Source of the DNA: an uncultured Prevotella sp.
GTDB taxonomy: Bacteria > Bacteroidota > Bacteroidia > Bacteroidales > Bacteroidaceae
Length of the DNA stretch: 45,092 nt
Assembly (NCBI GenBank): GCA_905198745.1
Contig: CAJKDU010000018.1
Span: 1 to 45,092 of the forward strand
Reading direction: 5' to 3'
Every line of letters starts with the position of its first letter. The stretch's first letter is position 1. Position numbers and translations under genes: made by a program. The notes beneath the pieces were generated by a model. That model had not been told where the DNA came from, did no database searches, and worked only from the letters and a program-made list of their open reading frames with translations. Below are positions 23,357 through 32,683 of this stretch, one piece after another.

Positions 23357-24982
23357 TTATCTCATTCTTGCAAGATACTCAATGGCATAGACTGACCACC
23401 GGGGAACCTTGCGGATATTGGTGCGGACTGCACGAATGTCGCACAGCAGGAAGATGGCTGCAAGAGCCAAGGCAAACCATATGACATAGCCGTAGACCTG
23501 TTTCATTGCCACCATCATCATGGAGTGGAGGAAGTCGTTTCCTACATATTCGCCGAAGTTGAATCTCGACAAATCCAGGTGTGTGAGGGTGAGCTGCTGC
23601 CCGTAGTTCACCATGTCGTCGTTCATGAAATGAGAGAAGATGGTGGTATAAATGCCGTAACCTGCCGCTCCGGCCAGATACATATGCAGGATGTTGAACA
23701 CGAACAATCCCATGAAGAAAAGCTCGAGACTGGGAACGGATTCGTCCAAAGCCCACATCAGTGTGGGGCCAAGGATGGCATAGGAGAACCCTCGCAGGAA
23801 GATGGCAAGCCGATACTGCTCGATGTTCACGCCGTTGCCGAGCGTGAAATACATCAGCATGCCATAGAAGGCAATGCAGAGAAAGGCAATGCCGAAGAGC
23901 TTCCATACCTTCCATTTCCTGACTTTCAGCCAATAGAGGTCGAGCAAGATGCCGACGTACATGCCGGGAAGCGCCCACATGTACTGCGACTCTTTGGTCA
24001 ACTCTTCCAACCGGACCACTTCGCTGTAGAGAATCTCTTCCATTGTGTGTTCGGCACCGAGAGCAAGTTCTGCAAAGAAGGTGACGATGAGGATGGGGAT
24101 AACGTTGCGGCACGTGAAGAGTTTGAACTCTACATAGGGGTAGCGGTAGTAGCGCAGCCGGTAGAGCGTGATGCCTGAAAGTGCGATGGCAATGCCGAGC
24201 AGGACACGCATGTGCAGCGTGTCAAACCACATGTAATAGTCGCCGTACACGACGATGTATGACACCACAAGCATCAATGCACAGATGAGCAGTGCTCCCT
24301 GGAAATCCATACCCTTGAGCGAGAGTCGCTGAGGCATGGGGCAGAAGGGTCGGCAGCAGAGCAACTGCGTGAGCAGGACGAACGACATGGTGCCTACGGT
24401 GAACACATGCATCATCTGCCACGTGAAATGGTGGCCGAACCAGGCAGCCAACCAGCCACTGCCTTCGATGGCCGTGAGCAGGATGATGTGGAGCACTGGG
24501 AAGAAGACGGCGAAGTCGCGTCGGGGAGTAATCCATAGCTGGATGTTGCTCATGCACTCAAAGGTGCCCTGAATCTTCGCCATTCCGGCTATGAAGCACA
24601 CCACCACCAGCACAGGCATAGACTGGCAGTACATGGTCAGCACGTTGCACACGGCGAGAACGATGGCCGAACCGCAAAGCAACTGCTTGTTGGTGAAGCG
24701 GAACTTCATGCGGAACAGCATCGGAAAGTAGGCAGCCATGCCTGCAAGTGTGGCGTAAAGCAGGAACATCACGTCTTCTATCATGAAGTTGGTGGTGCCG
24801 CGTATGCCTTCCAATGCACCGAGATAGACGCCGCCGCTGAACTGAAAGCAAAGGGCCGTCAGCACGTAAAGCCACGGTTGAATGCAGCGGGGCACCCAAT
24901 CTTTCATCATCGGCATGGCAAAGCCCATGTTGGGTGGTGGCCCACCGGGGCTTTTCATAAAGAATTCTGTTAGCTGTCCCAT
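23357..24982 (-). CDS. MFS efflux permease (EmrB-like)
   Basis: A 541-residue inner-membrane protein with about 14 hydrophobic segments, the size and topology of DHA2/EmrB-type drug-proton antiporters. Residues 1-30 are polar and Pro/Gly-rich (KSPGGPPPNMG). The acidic/aromatic loop near residue 310-330 (GAEHTMEEILYSEVVRLEEL) is a large extracytoplasmic segment. Classic motif A is weak, so the call rests on topology and on the fusion protein and TolC genes in the same operon. Its start shares one base with the stop of the fusion-protein gene (TAATG), so the pair is translationally coupled. Confidence 0.85.
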   Translation of the reverse strand: MGQLTEFFMKSPGGPPPNMGFAMPMMKDWVPRCIQPWLYVLTALCFQFSGGVYLGALEGIRGTTNFMIEDVMFLLYATLAGMAAYFPMLFRMKFRFTNKQLLCGSAIVLAVCNVLTMYCQSMPVLVVVCFIAGMAKIQGTFECMSNIQLWITPRRDFAVFFPVLHIILLTAIEGSGWLAAWFGHHFTWQMMHVFTVGTMSFVLLTQLLCCRPFCPMPQRLSLKGMDFQGALLICALMLVVSYIVVYGDYYMWFDTLHMRVLLGIAIALSGITLYRLRYYRYPYVEFKLFTCRNVIPILIVTFFAELALGAEHTMEEILYSEVVRLEELTKESQYMWALPGMYVGILLDLYWLKVRKWKVWKLFGIAFLCIAFYGMLMYFTLGNGVNIEQYRLAIFLRGFSYAILGPTLMWALDESVPSLELFFMGLFVFNILHMYLAGAAGYGIYTTIFSHFMNDDMVNYGQQLTLTHLDLSRFNFGEYVGNDFLHSMMMVAMKQVYGYVIWFALALAAIFLLCDIRAVRTNIRKVPRWSVYAIEYLARMR

Positions 24983-26010
24983 TATTCTTCAACGATACAT
25001 TCCACATTATAACCGCCTTTGAGCTTGGCGATGTCTGCGTTGTTGTCGAGCTTGATGCGCACGGTCACACGTTGTTCCACTTTCACGAAGTTGCCCGTAG
25101 CATTGTCTATGGGAATGAGTGAGAAGGCACTTCCCGTGGCGTCAGAGATTCGTTCCACCTTACCTGTGTATTGTATGCCCGGCACAGCGTCTGCGGTAAT
25201 CTTGGCCTTGCTGCCCACTTTGATGTGAGGAAGCTGGCTTTCTTTGTAGTTGGCCTCTATCCATCGTTCGTCTTTGTCAACGATGCTGACCAGTGTCTGT
25301 CCCGGATTGACCAGTTGGCCTGCATGTATGTTCTTGGCTCCGACTGTTCCGTCGCACGTGGCAATGATGTAGCAGTAGGAGAGGTTGAGGCGGGCAAGAT
25401 CTACGGCACGGCGAGCCAGCTCGATGCCCTGTTCCGAAGCCGAGAGATGGTGACCCTGTTCTGCCACGACAGCCGACTGCATCTGGCGTGAACGGACCGC
25501 CTGTTCGTAGGCGGCCTTGGCACTCAGATAGCCTGTGTGAACTTTGTCATACTGCTGACGGGTAACGGCATCCTGACTGAGGAGCTTCTCGAAACGGGCG
25601 TCCTCGCGCTTGGCATTATCCATTTGCACACGTGCAGCTTCTATGCCGGCGTCTGTAACGGTCATGCTTGTCTTGGTGGTGATGATGCTACTCGCTGTTC
25701 CCTGCGAACCTCGTTGTGCACGGATAAGGTCTGCCTCGGCTTGCGCCAACCGCAGACGGAATTCGGTGTCTTCAATGATGGCGAGCGTATCGCCCTTCTT
25801 CACTTGCTGAAACTCCTCGAAGCGTACCTCGCGGATAAAGCCCTGCACGCGACAGTTCTGTGGCACGATGTTCTGGCAAACACGGGCGTTGTCGGTAAAC
25901 TCGCCGTTCCCGAAGTGCATGAACTGGCTTGCCGCATAGGCAGCTCCGCCCAAAAGGCAAATAATGATGAGGGTATTGTATAAGTAAGTGTGAATCTTGT
26001 TCTTTTCCAT
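24982..26010 (-). CDS. HlyD/EmrA-family membrane fusion protein
   Basis: A 342-residue periplasmic adaptor. One N-terminal membrane anchor (residues ~10-28), then a lipoyl/barrel-sandwich half (CRVQGFIREVRFEEFQQVKKGDTLAIIED), a long alpha-hairpin coiled coil (about 75-190, including DAVTRQQYDKVHTGYLSAKAAYEQA), the second lipoyl half (CDGTVGAKNIHAGQLVNPGQTLVSIVD) and a beta-barrel (RWIEANYKESQLPHIKVGSKAKITADAVPG). It would connect the MFS permease to the TolC protein encoded just upstream (12 bp gap). Confidence 0.92.
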   Translation of the reverse strand: MEKNKIHTYLYNTLIIICLLGGAAYAASQFMHFGNGEFTDNARVCQNIVPQNCRVQGFIREVRFEEFQQVKKGDTLAIIEDTEFRLRLAQAEADLIRAQRGSQGTASSIITTKTSMTVTDAGIEAARVQMDNAKREDARFEKLLSQDAVTRQQYDKVHTGYLSAKAAYEQAVRSRQMQSAVVAEQGHHLSASEQGIELARRAVDLARLNLSYCYIIATCDGTVGAKNIHAGQLVNPGQTLVSIVDKDERWIEANYKESQLPHIKVGSKAKITADAVPGIQYTGKVERISDATGSAFSLIPIDNATGNFVKVEQRVTVRIKLDNNADIAKLKGGYNVECIVEE

Positions 26011-26022
26011 TGTTATATGTTA

Positions 26023-27417
26023 TTATAGAGTGTTTGTTACGTATTTGAGTTTATAGTAGTTGTAAAGCATGTTGATGCGGGCATTGACCAACGACATCTC
26101 TGCGGAGAGTTTCATGTTTGAGGCATCAACCATGTCTGTCAGGAGTGCGAGGTCGTTCTGGTAGCGGTTTTGTACCACCGAGTAGTTCTGCTTGGCCAGT
26201 TCCACCTGCTTTTTCTGGGTGTCTACTTCCGTGTAGGACGTGAGGAGGTTGGTGTAGTTTGCCTGTACGGCATTCTCAATGCCCTCCCTGACTAAGGATA
26301 TTGTTTCCTGCGACTGCTGATGCTCTATGCGGGCCTTGCGTATCTGGTGCTTGTTTTTCCAAAGGCTGCCAAGGTTGAACTTCACTCCGACTCCGACGAA
26401 CCATACGTTTACATTGCAGTCCTTGGGTATGAGGTCTTGTGTGTAAGGGCCGGCGAAATGATTCTCTGCCACGACAGCAACCGAGGGCAACGAGGCTGCT
26501 TTGGCCTGCTTTATCTTCTGCTCAGCCAGATTTTGCGCCACTTCCGCCTGTCGGATGTCAATGTTGTTGTTCGTTGCTTTTGTCTGCCAGAGGTCTTGCG
26601 CAGCGATATCCGATAGGGCATTTATCTCCGTGTTCAGTTCTTTGTTGTCAGGAACAACCACCGTCTGTTTCGGCAGATGGAGTGTCGTGACCAATTGGTG
26701 ATTGACTATAGCAGAAGCATCGGTGAGTTTCTTCATCGTGAGTTCAAGGTCCTTCAGCTGAAAGTCATAGCGGGTGATGTCGTTCTGCAACACGGTGCCT
26801 TGCTCGCGACGGGCCTTCATCTGGGCTATTTCCTTTTGGGTGAGGGCGATGTTCTGGCGTACCACGTCTATCTGATTGCTCAATTTGCACAAATCCAGAT
26901 AGTAACCTGTCAGCAGGAAGCGCACTTCCTGCCGGTTTCTCTCCACGTCGAGTTCTGCCAGAACCTTGCCCAATTCAGCCATACGGATGCCTGAACGGAT
27001 GGCACCACCGGCATATACCACCTGTGTTACCTGTGCCGTAAAACTGTTGCCCCAATGAGGCGTGTCTTGTTTGCCGTTAGGTACGGGAATGACTCCCACG
27101 CCTGGAACAATATAATCTGTTGTTCCATTGGCAGAAAAACCTCTCGATAACATGAAGGCATTGCCCGTGTAACTGCCCTGAAGTCCCAGGTCCACACTGG
27201 GGAGTAGGGCTGATTTGGCGGCTGCCACTCCCTCATCGGCTGCCCGAAGAGCTACTTCGCTCACCTTTACTTTCTGACTCTGTTGGTCTGCAAGATGGTA
27301 AAGCGACATGAGTGTCATTGTCTGTACATTCCTGTCTTGCGCATGTGTTGACACAAGAAGACTTTCTCCGGCCATCAGAACGATAGCCAGAGCATAATTA
27401 ACCATTAGTTTGCTCAT
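26023..27417 (-). CDS. TolC-family outer membrane efflux protein
   Basis: A 464-residue outer-membrane factor with a signal peptide (MSKLMVNYALAIVLMAGESLLVSTHAQ). Two OEP repeats with long helices are visible (AADEGVAAAKSALLPSVDLGLQGSY in the first, EQKIKQAKAASLPSVAVVAENHF in the second) and the terminal helix NYSVVQNRYQNDLALLTDMVDASNM. It provides the outer-membrane channel of the tripartite pump. First gene of the operon; a TATCTTTG -7 box lies upstream, and an AraC regulator is divergently placed. Confidence 0.92.
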   Translation of the reverse strand: MSKLMVNYALAIVLMAGESLLVSTHAQDRNVQTMTLMSLYHLADQQSQKVKVSEVALRAADEGVAAAKSALLPSVDLGLQGSYTGNAFMLSRGFSANGTTDYIVPGVGVIPVPNGKQDTPHWGNSFTAQVTQVVYAGGAIRSGIRMAELGKVLAELDVERNRQEVRFLLTGYYLDLCKLSNQIDVVRQNIALTQKEIAQMKARREQGTVLQNDITRYDFQLKDLELTMKKLTDASAIVNHQLVTTLHLPKQTVVVPDNKELNTEINALSDIAAQDLWQTKATNNNIDIRQAEVAQNLAEQKIKQAKAASLPSVAVVAENHFAGPYTQDLIPKDCNVNVWFVGVGVKFNLGSLWKNKHQIRKARIEHQQSQETISLVREGIENAVQANYTNLLTSYTEVDTQKKQVELAKQNYSVVQNRYQNDLALLTDMVDASNMKLSAEMSLVNARINMLYNYYKLKYVTNTL

Positions 27418-27552
27418 GAAATATTAATAGAGATATTTTTTATTTTCATTGTTCTTTTCCTCGTAGCCACATTACCCTGGTGAGGTTTGTCGTGTTGGCA
27501 ATGTGATCTTTCCACCATATTGTTGTTTCTTGCTTTATCCTGTTGGCGGGTG

Positions 27553-27560
27553 CAAAGATA
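27553..27560 (-). promoter_or_regulatory. Promoter -7 box of the efflux operon
   Basis: CAAAGATA on the plus strand reads TATCTTTG on the minus strand, an exact TAnnTTTG match, 136 nt before the TolC ATG. The long 5' leader (27418-27552) holds no clear leader peptide. Confidence 0.5.
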
Positions 27561-27689
27561 CGGCGATTATTGCGTTAAGGAGTTTTAAATATAACTTCAT
27601 AAATGGACTATTTGGGAACAATGATTCGCTTATGTTATATAAAATACCGAAATTTGCACGTAAAAAGGAATAATTCAAGAAAGATTGTC

Positions 27690-28517
27690 ATGGATAAAGA
27701 ACTCAGCATCGACCAGGAAGCAACACTTGTAGAGTCTACTCTTCGCGAATGGGAAGGTGAGGCGCAGGTACTTGGCTACGGCACCATTATTATTTGTCGT
27801 GACGGTACGGCTTCATTGCGGGTCAACTTTGATGACTGGTCGCTATCGGAAGGTGCCGTCATCACGCTTTTCCCAAATGATGTGGTACACCTTCTTGCGC
27901 ATTCTCCGTCGTTCAGAGTGGAGATGTTGCGCTATGATTCGTCATTGCTACGCGAGGCGAGTTTGCAGTTGGAGCACACGGTCTATTCATCATTGCGGGA
28001 AGACCGATGTCGACAGGATTCACCTGTAGTGACCGACATCATCAATTGTATGTTTGCCTTGCTCCATGTCTATTTTGACCAGGCCGACTGTACCTGTGTC
28101 ACCCAACTGGTGCTCTTGCAATTGAAAGCTTTCTTTGTGGGATTCCACGAATACCTGATGCGCCATCCACAGATGCGGCCTGGCCAGCAGGGAACGCGTC
28201 GTGTGCGGGAGTTGTTCAATCAGTTCATGATGCTGATGGAGGAGCATTACAAGCAGTCGCGCGATGTGTCTTACTATGCTTCGCTGATGCATATCACCCC
28301 CAAGTATCTCACCACAGTGGTTCGTTCGATGAGTGGCCTGACGCCCAAGTGCATCATTGACCAGTACGTTATTCTCCAACTCAAGATGCAATTACGGATC
28401 AGTCGCATGAATATCAAGGAGATTGCCTGGGAGTATCACTTTGCCGATACGTCTTTCTTTACGCGTTATTTCAAAAAACATACGGGACTGACACCCAACA
28501 AGTTGAGGGAACAATGA
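27690..28517 (+). CDS. AraC-family transcriptional regulator
   Basis: A 275-residue regulator. Start chosen at the ATG of MDKELSID; an in-frame ATG 87 bp upstream would add a Lys/Arg/Tyr-rich extension over a likely promoter (GAAATTTG near 27649). Residues 1-150 are a cupin-like sensor domain without a recognisable ligand; residues ~180-275 are the double helix-turn-helix DNA-binding domain (DVSYYASLMHITPKYLTTVVRSMSGLTPKCIIDQ, then NIKEIAWEYHFADTSFFTRYFKKHTGLTPNKLR, mark its two halves). It is divergent to the efflux operon with 272 bp between starts, so it probably controls that operon. Confidence 0.92.
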   Translation: MDKELSIDQEATLVESTLREWEGEAQVLGYGTIIICRDGTASLRVNFDDWSLSEGAVITLFPNDVVHLLAHSPSFRVEMLRYDSSLLREASLQLEHTVYSSLREDRCRQDSPVVTDIINCMFALLHVYFDQADCTCVTQLVLLQLKAFFVGFHEYLMRHPQMRPGQQGTRRVRELFNQFMMLMEEHYKQSRDVSYYASLMHITPKYLTTVVRSMSGLTPKCIIDQYVILQLKMQLRISRMNIKEIAWEYHFADTSFFTRYFKKHTGLTPNKLREQ

Positions 28518-28831
28518 AAAAGGTCACCATACAAGCACGTATGGTGACCTTATATATTTAGGGTTTATCCAGTATTTGGAGTGGCTGTTGTGGCTTCAAT
28601 GTTTGTATTGCTGCTAAAACGGGCTGAAAGTCCAGCCTTTATTTAGCATTGTCCTCTTGCCGCAGTGTCTGGTATTAAATTCTTAATCTCCTGTCTCTTC
28701 TCACGCGCGCGCACGCGCACGTAAAGTTTTTCGTTTTTTCACCACTATCTATCACTTTTCTTGATATCTTACATTATTGTGTTGAATATGAGTGAAATAG
28801 ATTGAGTGATAGATGCGTGATAGATGGTTTT
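28518..28831. other. Intergenic region with repeat copy 2
   Basis: Contains the araC terminator (28520-28551), a GGGCTGAAAG motif (28621-28630) and most of dispersed repeat copy 2. No gene. Confidence 0.7.
28520..28551 (+). terminator. Terminator of the AraC regulator gene
   Basis: AAGGTCACCATAC pairs with GTATGGTGACCTT (13 bp), loop AAGCAC, then an AT-rich tail; it begins just after the stop codon. Confidence 0.8.
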
Positions 28832-28843
28832 CTATCCATCACT
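28703..28843 (+). repeat. Dispersed CG-tract/GATAGAT repeat, copy 2
   Basis: Same order as copy 1: ACGCGCGCGCACGCGC, GTAAAGTTTTTC, CACCACTATCTATCACTTTTC, TTGATATCTTACAT, then AGTGATAGAT-xx-GTGATAGATGG and TATCCATCACT hairpin. Its right end runs into the 3' end of a truncated lipoprotein gene (28832-28930). Confidence 0.8.
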
Positions 28844-28930
28844 GTCCCAGTCTTTGTCTTTGTCCATGCATGAGGCGATGGGTGTGCACAGGAGCGTGAG
28901 CATGAATATCTTGAATGGTTTCATAATCAT
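28832..28930 (-). pseudogene. Truncated lipoprotein gene stub
   Basis: Ten bp after the TonB-dependent receptor stop, an ATG opens a 32-residue frame that is a clear lipoprotein start: MIMKPFKIFMLTLLCTPIASC with lipobox IASC (Cys21), then MDKDKDWDSDG and TAG. The last codons, including the stop, are bases of dispersed repeat copy 2 (AGTGATGGATAG), so the original gene appears cut at about codon 29. A Cys followed by Met-Asp-Lys-Asp-x-Asp resembles DUF5689-type lipoproteins that follow TonB receptors in Bacteroidetes; that is inference from a few residues. The stub is too short to make a functional product. Confidence 0.65.
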
Positions 28931-28940
28931 GTGGTTTGTT

Positions 28941-31490
28941 TTAGAATTTGTATGCTATGTTGAGCAGTCCGTTAGTGCCGAAGGCGTAGAACTTCTTGGG
29001 GTTCTTGGAGAACTTGTAAGTACGTGCCTTGTTCACGGTGCCGTCCTGGTTAAAGGAGTTGTCCGACTGGCTTTGCTCGTAGCCGCCTGTGCAGAGACGC
29101 TCGTTGTTGAGAATGTTGTTGACGGTAAGGTTGATGGAGAGCGAACCCTTCTTCAGGCGTATGTTGCGACCGATGGATCCGTCGAGCATGAACCCGCCTT
29201 TGCCTTTAGCCTGGCTGATGTCTTCTTTGATGACAGGGTTTCCTTCTTCGTCAATGTCGAATGCGCCGCGCTTTGCCATAGGCTGTCCATAGCGCTGGTA
29301 AGCCGAGTAGGAGAGGTAGATGCGGTCGTAGTAGTTGGCGTTGAGGCTCACATACCATCCGTTCTGGTGGTAGTCCAGTCCCACACTGGCTGCGGTAAGA
29401 GGCGTGCCGCTCTCGCGCATGTTCTTATTATATACGATGTCGTCCTTATAGTCGCCACTGTTTGACATCATGTAGCGCACGTGGCTGTTGTTGATGTTCT
29501 TGGCCTCGCTGATAGTACCAATCATCTTGAGGTCGAGGAAGCTGGCGAGCTTGAACTTCATTCCCGCTTCGAGACCATAAGCATGCTTCTTGATGCCGGT
29601 CAGCGAGTTGTAGGTGAAGGAGTTCTCGTCGTCGAAGTAGAAGCACTGCCACTCGGTGACGTTGGTCATGCGGCTATAGTAAGCGTTGATGTTGGCATGC
29701 ATCCACGCATTCTGATACTGGTAGCCGAGTTCGGTGCTGAACACACGTTCGCTCTTCAGTCCGGTGACAAAGTCGTTGTTGATTTCGGGTGAAGCGAATG
29801 CTGTCGATGCTTGTGGTGCACGCTGGTCGTAGCCTATGCCGAAAGTAATGGCATGACCGTGACCCATGTTGAGTGAAGAACCGAACTTGAACCCGCCGTC
29901 AACAAACTGTGTAGTGTGGCTCTTGCCGTAGGAGTTGTCGGCTGCCATACCGTTGCGCATCTTGCCTTCGCGCTGCATGGCGGTGTAGCCGATGCGGCCG
30001 GAGAGACTGTAGTGCAGCGGTCCGAAGTCTTCCGTATAGCTTGTCCAAAGTTGTCCCTTGTCGACGAGGATATTGTAGTCGTAGCCGAACCGGTCGTCCT
30101 TGCCTACTATGGCGTTGGGATGGTTGAGGTCATACTGCACCTTGTCTGAAGTGGCGGGATAGGTGCCGATGGCATAGGTGTTCACATTGTGAAACTGAGT
30201 GGCGCCGAGCAAGTCGTCCATGGTCTGGTAATGCATGCCTTTGTTGGTGGCCAAGTTTATGCCCGTGGCCCACTGCTGGCTCTTGGAGAGCTGCTTGTTG
30301 AGCACTGAAGAAAGCGACACGTTGAGGTTGTCGTTGTGCATGGCCTGCACATAGTAGATGGCGTCGCGTCCCTGGGCCGAAGCTTGCTGGTTGCTCCTGT
30401 AGAGTTTGTCCCAGTTAATCTGCCGGTTAGCCTTTTCCGCTGTCCAGTAGTCGTATGCCTCCTGCCATTTCGCCACAGCGTCGGCAGTGTTGCTGGCGTC
30501 TGCGGGGTTCCACACGTTATAGTTGGAACTGGGCAGGTTCTTCCAATAGTCCGGGTGCGGGTTCTCGCCGTTGTAGTTGAGTTTGGTGCTCTTGTACCAT
30601 GAGTAGCGACCTTGGAGAGTGGTGGTAAGCTTGGTGTTGTCGTTGATGTTCCAGTCCCAAGTGAGCAGTGCTGTAGGGGCAAAGTCGTTGACCACGCGAG
30701 AGTTGCGCTTCTTTCCGTTCTGGTAGCCCCAGTATGGGTTATACTGGTTGTTGTTGGCGAGCCAATATACCTCGTCGGTAGAGGCACCCTGCGAGGCTCG
30801 TTCCGTTGGGCTTCCCCAAGTGGTGAACGAGAGTGAGTGCTTGCTTCCCCACACTTTCTGCACGCCAAAGAAGTAGGAGAGTGATTTGTAGAAAGTGCCT
30901 TCCACATAGCCCGGGTTAGCCCAGCGGTAGGTCAAGGCTCCGGCAAAAGCCCATCCGCGGTTGTTGAATCCCGATGCAAATGAATACATGCCGCGGAGTG
31001 TATAGCTGCGGTTGGCTCCGGCGAGAGCCAGACGGTGGCCGGTAGGCATTTTCCCGGCACGGAAATCGTAGTTGTTGGAACCGGCCATGCTTGTCATGGC
31101 AAAGGCGTTGCTTTCAAAGGGAAGGGCAAAGTCTACCGTCTTGGTCTGCTGGTTGAGTCCGCCAATGAGTGAGTAGCGGAACTGTCCTGTTTCCATATCG
31201 TTCATGGGAGAACCGTTGATGTAGACGTCATTGTACTTTTGGTTGAAGGCACGATAACGGAATCTTACGGGCGAGAACAGATATCCCACCTCAGAGGCAT
31301 AGATATTGTTGTTCGAGTTGATGATGGTCACGTTCTGCGGCACGTCGTCGTCCTCGCCCAACTGGGCCTCTGTGAACGTGAAGACCGACTCGTCCATTCC
31401 TCCGTTCTGCTTTTGTTCCTGTGTGTTCTGTGCAAAAGCAAGTGGGGAGTAGCATAGGGCCATCACGGCTAATTTCAACTTTTTCTGCAT
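28941..31490 (-). CDS. TonB-dependent outer membrane receptor
   Basis: An 849-residue outer-membrane protein with a signal peptide (MQKKLKLAVMALCYSPLAFAQ). There is no carboxypeptidase-like N-terminal domain; after an acidic linker (ESVFTFTEAQLGEDDDVPQ) comes a short plug-like region (FSPVRFRYRAFNQKYNDVYINGSPMND, residues ~70-100) and then a ~700-residue 22-strand-type barrel rich in aromatic-alternating strands, ending in Phe (GLLNIAYKF), the usual barrel signature. Substrate unknown. A lipoprotein stub follows 10 bp later and an exported nuclease-like gene is divergent, which together suggest nucleic-acid or phosphate-ester uptake (inference). Confidence 0.88.
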   Translation of the reverse strand: MQKKLKLAVMALCYSPLAFAQNTQEQKQNGGMDESVFTFTEAQLGEDDDVPQNVTIINSNNNIYASEVGYLFSPVRFRYRAFNQKYNDVYINGSPMNDMETGQFRYSLIGGLNQQTKTVDFALPFESNAFAMTSMAGSNNYDFRAGKMPTGHRLALAGANRSYTLRGMYSFASGFNNRGWAFAGALTYRWANPGYVEGTFYKSLSYFFGVQKVWGSKHSLSFTTWGSPTERASQGASTDEVYWLANNNQYNPYWGYQNGKKRNSRVVNDFAPTALLTWDWNINDNTKLTTTLQGRYSWYKSTKLNYNGENPHPDYWKNLPSSNYNVWNPADASNTADAVAKWQEAYDYWTAEKANRQINWDKLYRSNQQASAQGRDAIYYVQAMHNDNLNVSLSSVLNKQLSKSQQWATGINLATNKGMHYQTMDDLLGATQFHNVNTYAIGTYPATSDKVQYDLNHPNAIVGKDDRFGYDYNILVDKGQLWTSYTEDFGPLHYSLSGRIGYTAMQREGKMRNGMAADNSYGKSHTTQFVDGGFKFGSSLNMGHGHAITFGIGYDQRAPQASTAFASPEINNDFVTGLKSERVFSTELGYQYQNAWMHANINAYYSRMTNVTEWQCFYFDDENSFTYNSLTGIKKHAYGLEAGMKFKLASFLDLKMIGTISEAKNINNSHVRYMMSNSGDYKDDIVYNKNMRESGTPLTAASVGLDYHQNGWYVSLNANYYDRIYLSYSAYQRYGQPMAKRGAFDIDEEGNPVIKEDISQAKGKGGFMLDGSIGRNIRLKKGSLSINLTVNNILNNERLCTGGYEQSQSDNSFNQDGTVNKARTYKFSKNPKKFYAFGTNGLLNIAYKF

Positions 31491-31521
31491 ATAAGAGATC
31501 TGTTATAATTTGTTATGTTTG

Positions 31522-31551
31522 CAAAGGAACGAAATAAAAACGGAAAAACAA
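31522..31551 (-). promoter_or_regulatory. Promoter of the TonB receptor gene
   Basis: Minus strand TTG (31551-31549) and TTCCTTTG (31529-31522), 19 nt apart; one mismatch to TAnnTTTG. Confidence 0.5.
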
Positions 31552-31639
31552 AGTTTTCAATGATAATATTTCATGAAACTTGCCCTTTTGTCGAATTATT
31601 TGCCGACATTTGCAGCACTAATTATTCGAAACACATCTT

Positions 31640-32683
31640 ATGCAGAAACGACTCTTATGGATTTTGGCGCTCGTGTTCTGCCTCGGCACGCAGGCGCAAC
31701 GCAAGATCTCCATGTATGCCGTGGGGTTCTATAATCAGGAAAACTTGTTCGACACTTGTCACGACGCAGGCAAGAACGACTATGACTTTACGCCCAATGG
31801 TTCCTATCGCTGGAACGGCATGAAGTACACGCATAAACTTCGTAACATGGCACGCGCCCTTGCCGATATGGGCACCGACAAGTTGCCGGGAGTGGGATGC
31901 GCAGCCATTGGTATGGCTGAGGTGGAAAACGACCGGGTGCTTGCCGACCTCGTTAGTCAGGAGCCGCTCAGCAAGCGCGGCTACCGCTATGTGCACGTAG
32001 AGGGACCTGACAAGCGCGGCATAGACTGTGCCTTGCTCTACAATCCGCAGCTCTTCCGTGTGAATGGAGTCAAGCTCCATCCCTATGTGCAGTCGCTCGC
32101 CAAGGATAGTGCCTTCAAGACGCGAGGCTTCTTGACTGTTGACGGTGAGATGGCGGGCGAACGGCTCACCATTATCGTGTGCCATTGGCCCAGCCGCTTC
32201 AGCACCTCGTTCTATCGGGAGCAGGGTGGTCGGCAGGTGCGTGCCCTCAAGGACTCGCTCATGAAGGCAGACCCCAAGCTCAAAGTGCTCGTTATGGGCG
32301 ACATGAACGACGATCCGACCGACAAGAGCATGACGGAAGCCTTGGGCTGCAAGGCTGATATAGACCAGGTGAAGGATGGCGAAATGTATAATCCCTGGTA
32401 TAACATTCTGGCCAAGCAAGGCGTGGGCACTCTTTTCTACCACGGCTCCTGGAACCTGTTCGACCAGATTGTGATGAGCCGCAACCTGCTCAACCAGAAC
32501 GGACGCAAGGACTTCTCCACTCTGAAGTTCTTCGCCAACCAGATTTTCCGCCGCGACTATCTCATCCAGAAGGAAGGCAAGTATAAGGGGGCACCGCTGC
32601 GCACCACCGCCGGTGGCGTGTGGCTTGACGGATTCTCTGACCACTTGCCCGTGGTGACCTATTTTGTGAAAGAGAAGAAATGA
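31640..32683 (+). CDS. Exported endonuclease/exonuclease/phosphatase-family protein
   Basis: A 347-residue protein with a signal peptide (MQKRLLWILALVFCLGTQAQ). The EEP fold is seen in FYNQENLFDT (residues ~29-38), GMAEVENDRVL (metal-binding Glu), DKRGIDCALLYNP, IVCHWPSR, LVMGDMNDDP (Asp/Asn metal and substrate residues) and SDHLPVV near the C-terminus (catalytic Asp-His). All key residues are present. It would hydrolyse phosphodiesters (DNA, RNA or other) in the periplasm or outside. It is divergent to the TonB receptor and overlaps the next gene by ATGA. Confidence 0.88.
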   Translation: MQKRLLWILALVFCLGTQAQRKISMYAVGFYNQENLFDTCHDAGKNDYDFTPNGSYRWNGMKYTHKLRNMARALADMGTDKLPGVGCAAIGMAEVENDRVLADLVSQEPLSKRGYRYVHVEGPDKRGIDCALLYNPQLFRVNGVKLHPYVQSLAKDSAFKTRGFLTVDGEMAGERLTIIVCHWPSRFSTSFYREQGGRQVRALKDSLMKADPKLKVLVMGDMNDDPTDKSMTEALGCKADIDQVKDGEMYNPWYNILAKQGVGTLFYHGSWNLFDQIVMSRNLLNQNGRKDFSTLKFFANQIFRRDYLIQKEGKYKGAPLRTTAGGVWLDGFSDHLPVVTYFVKEKK

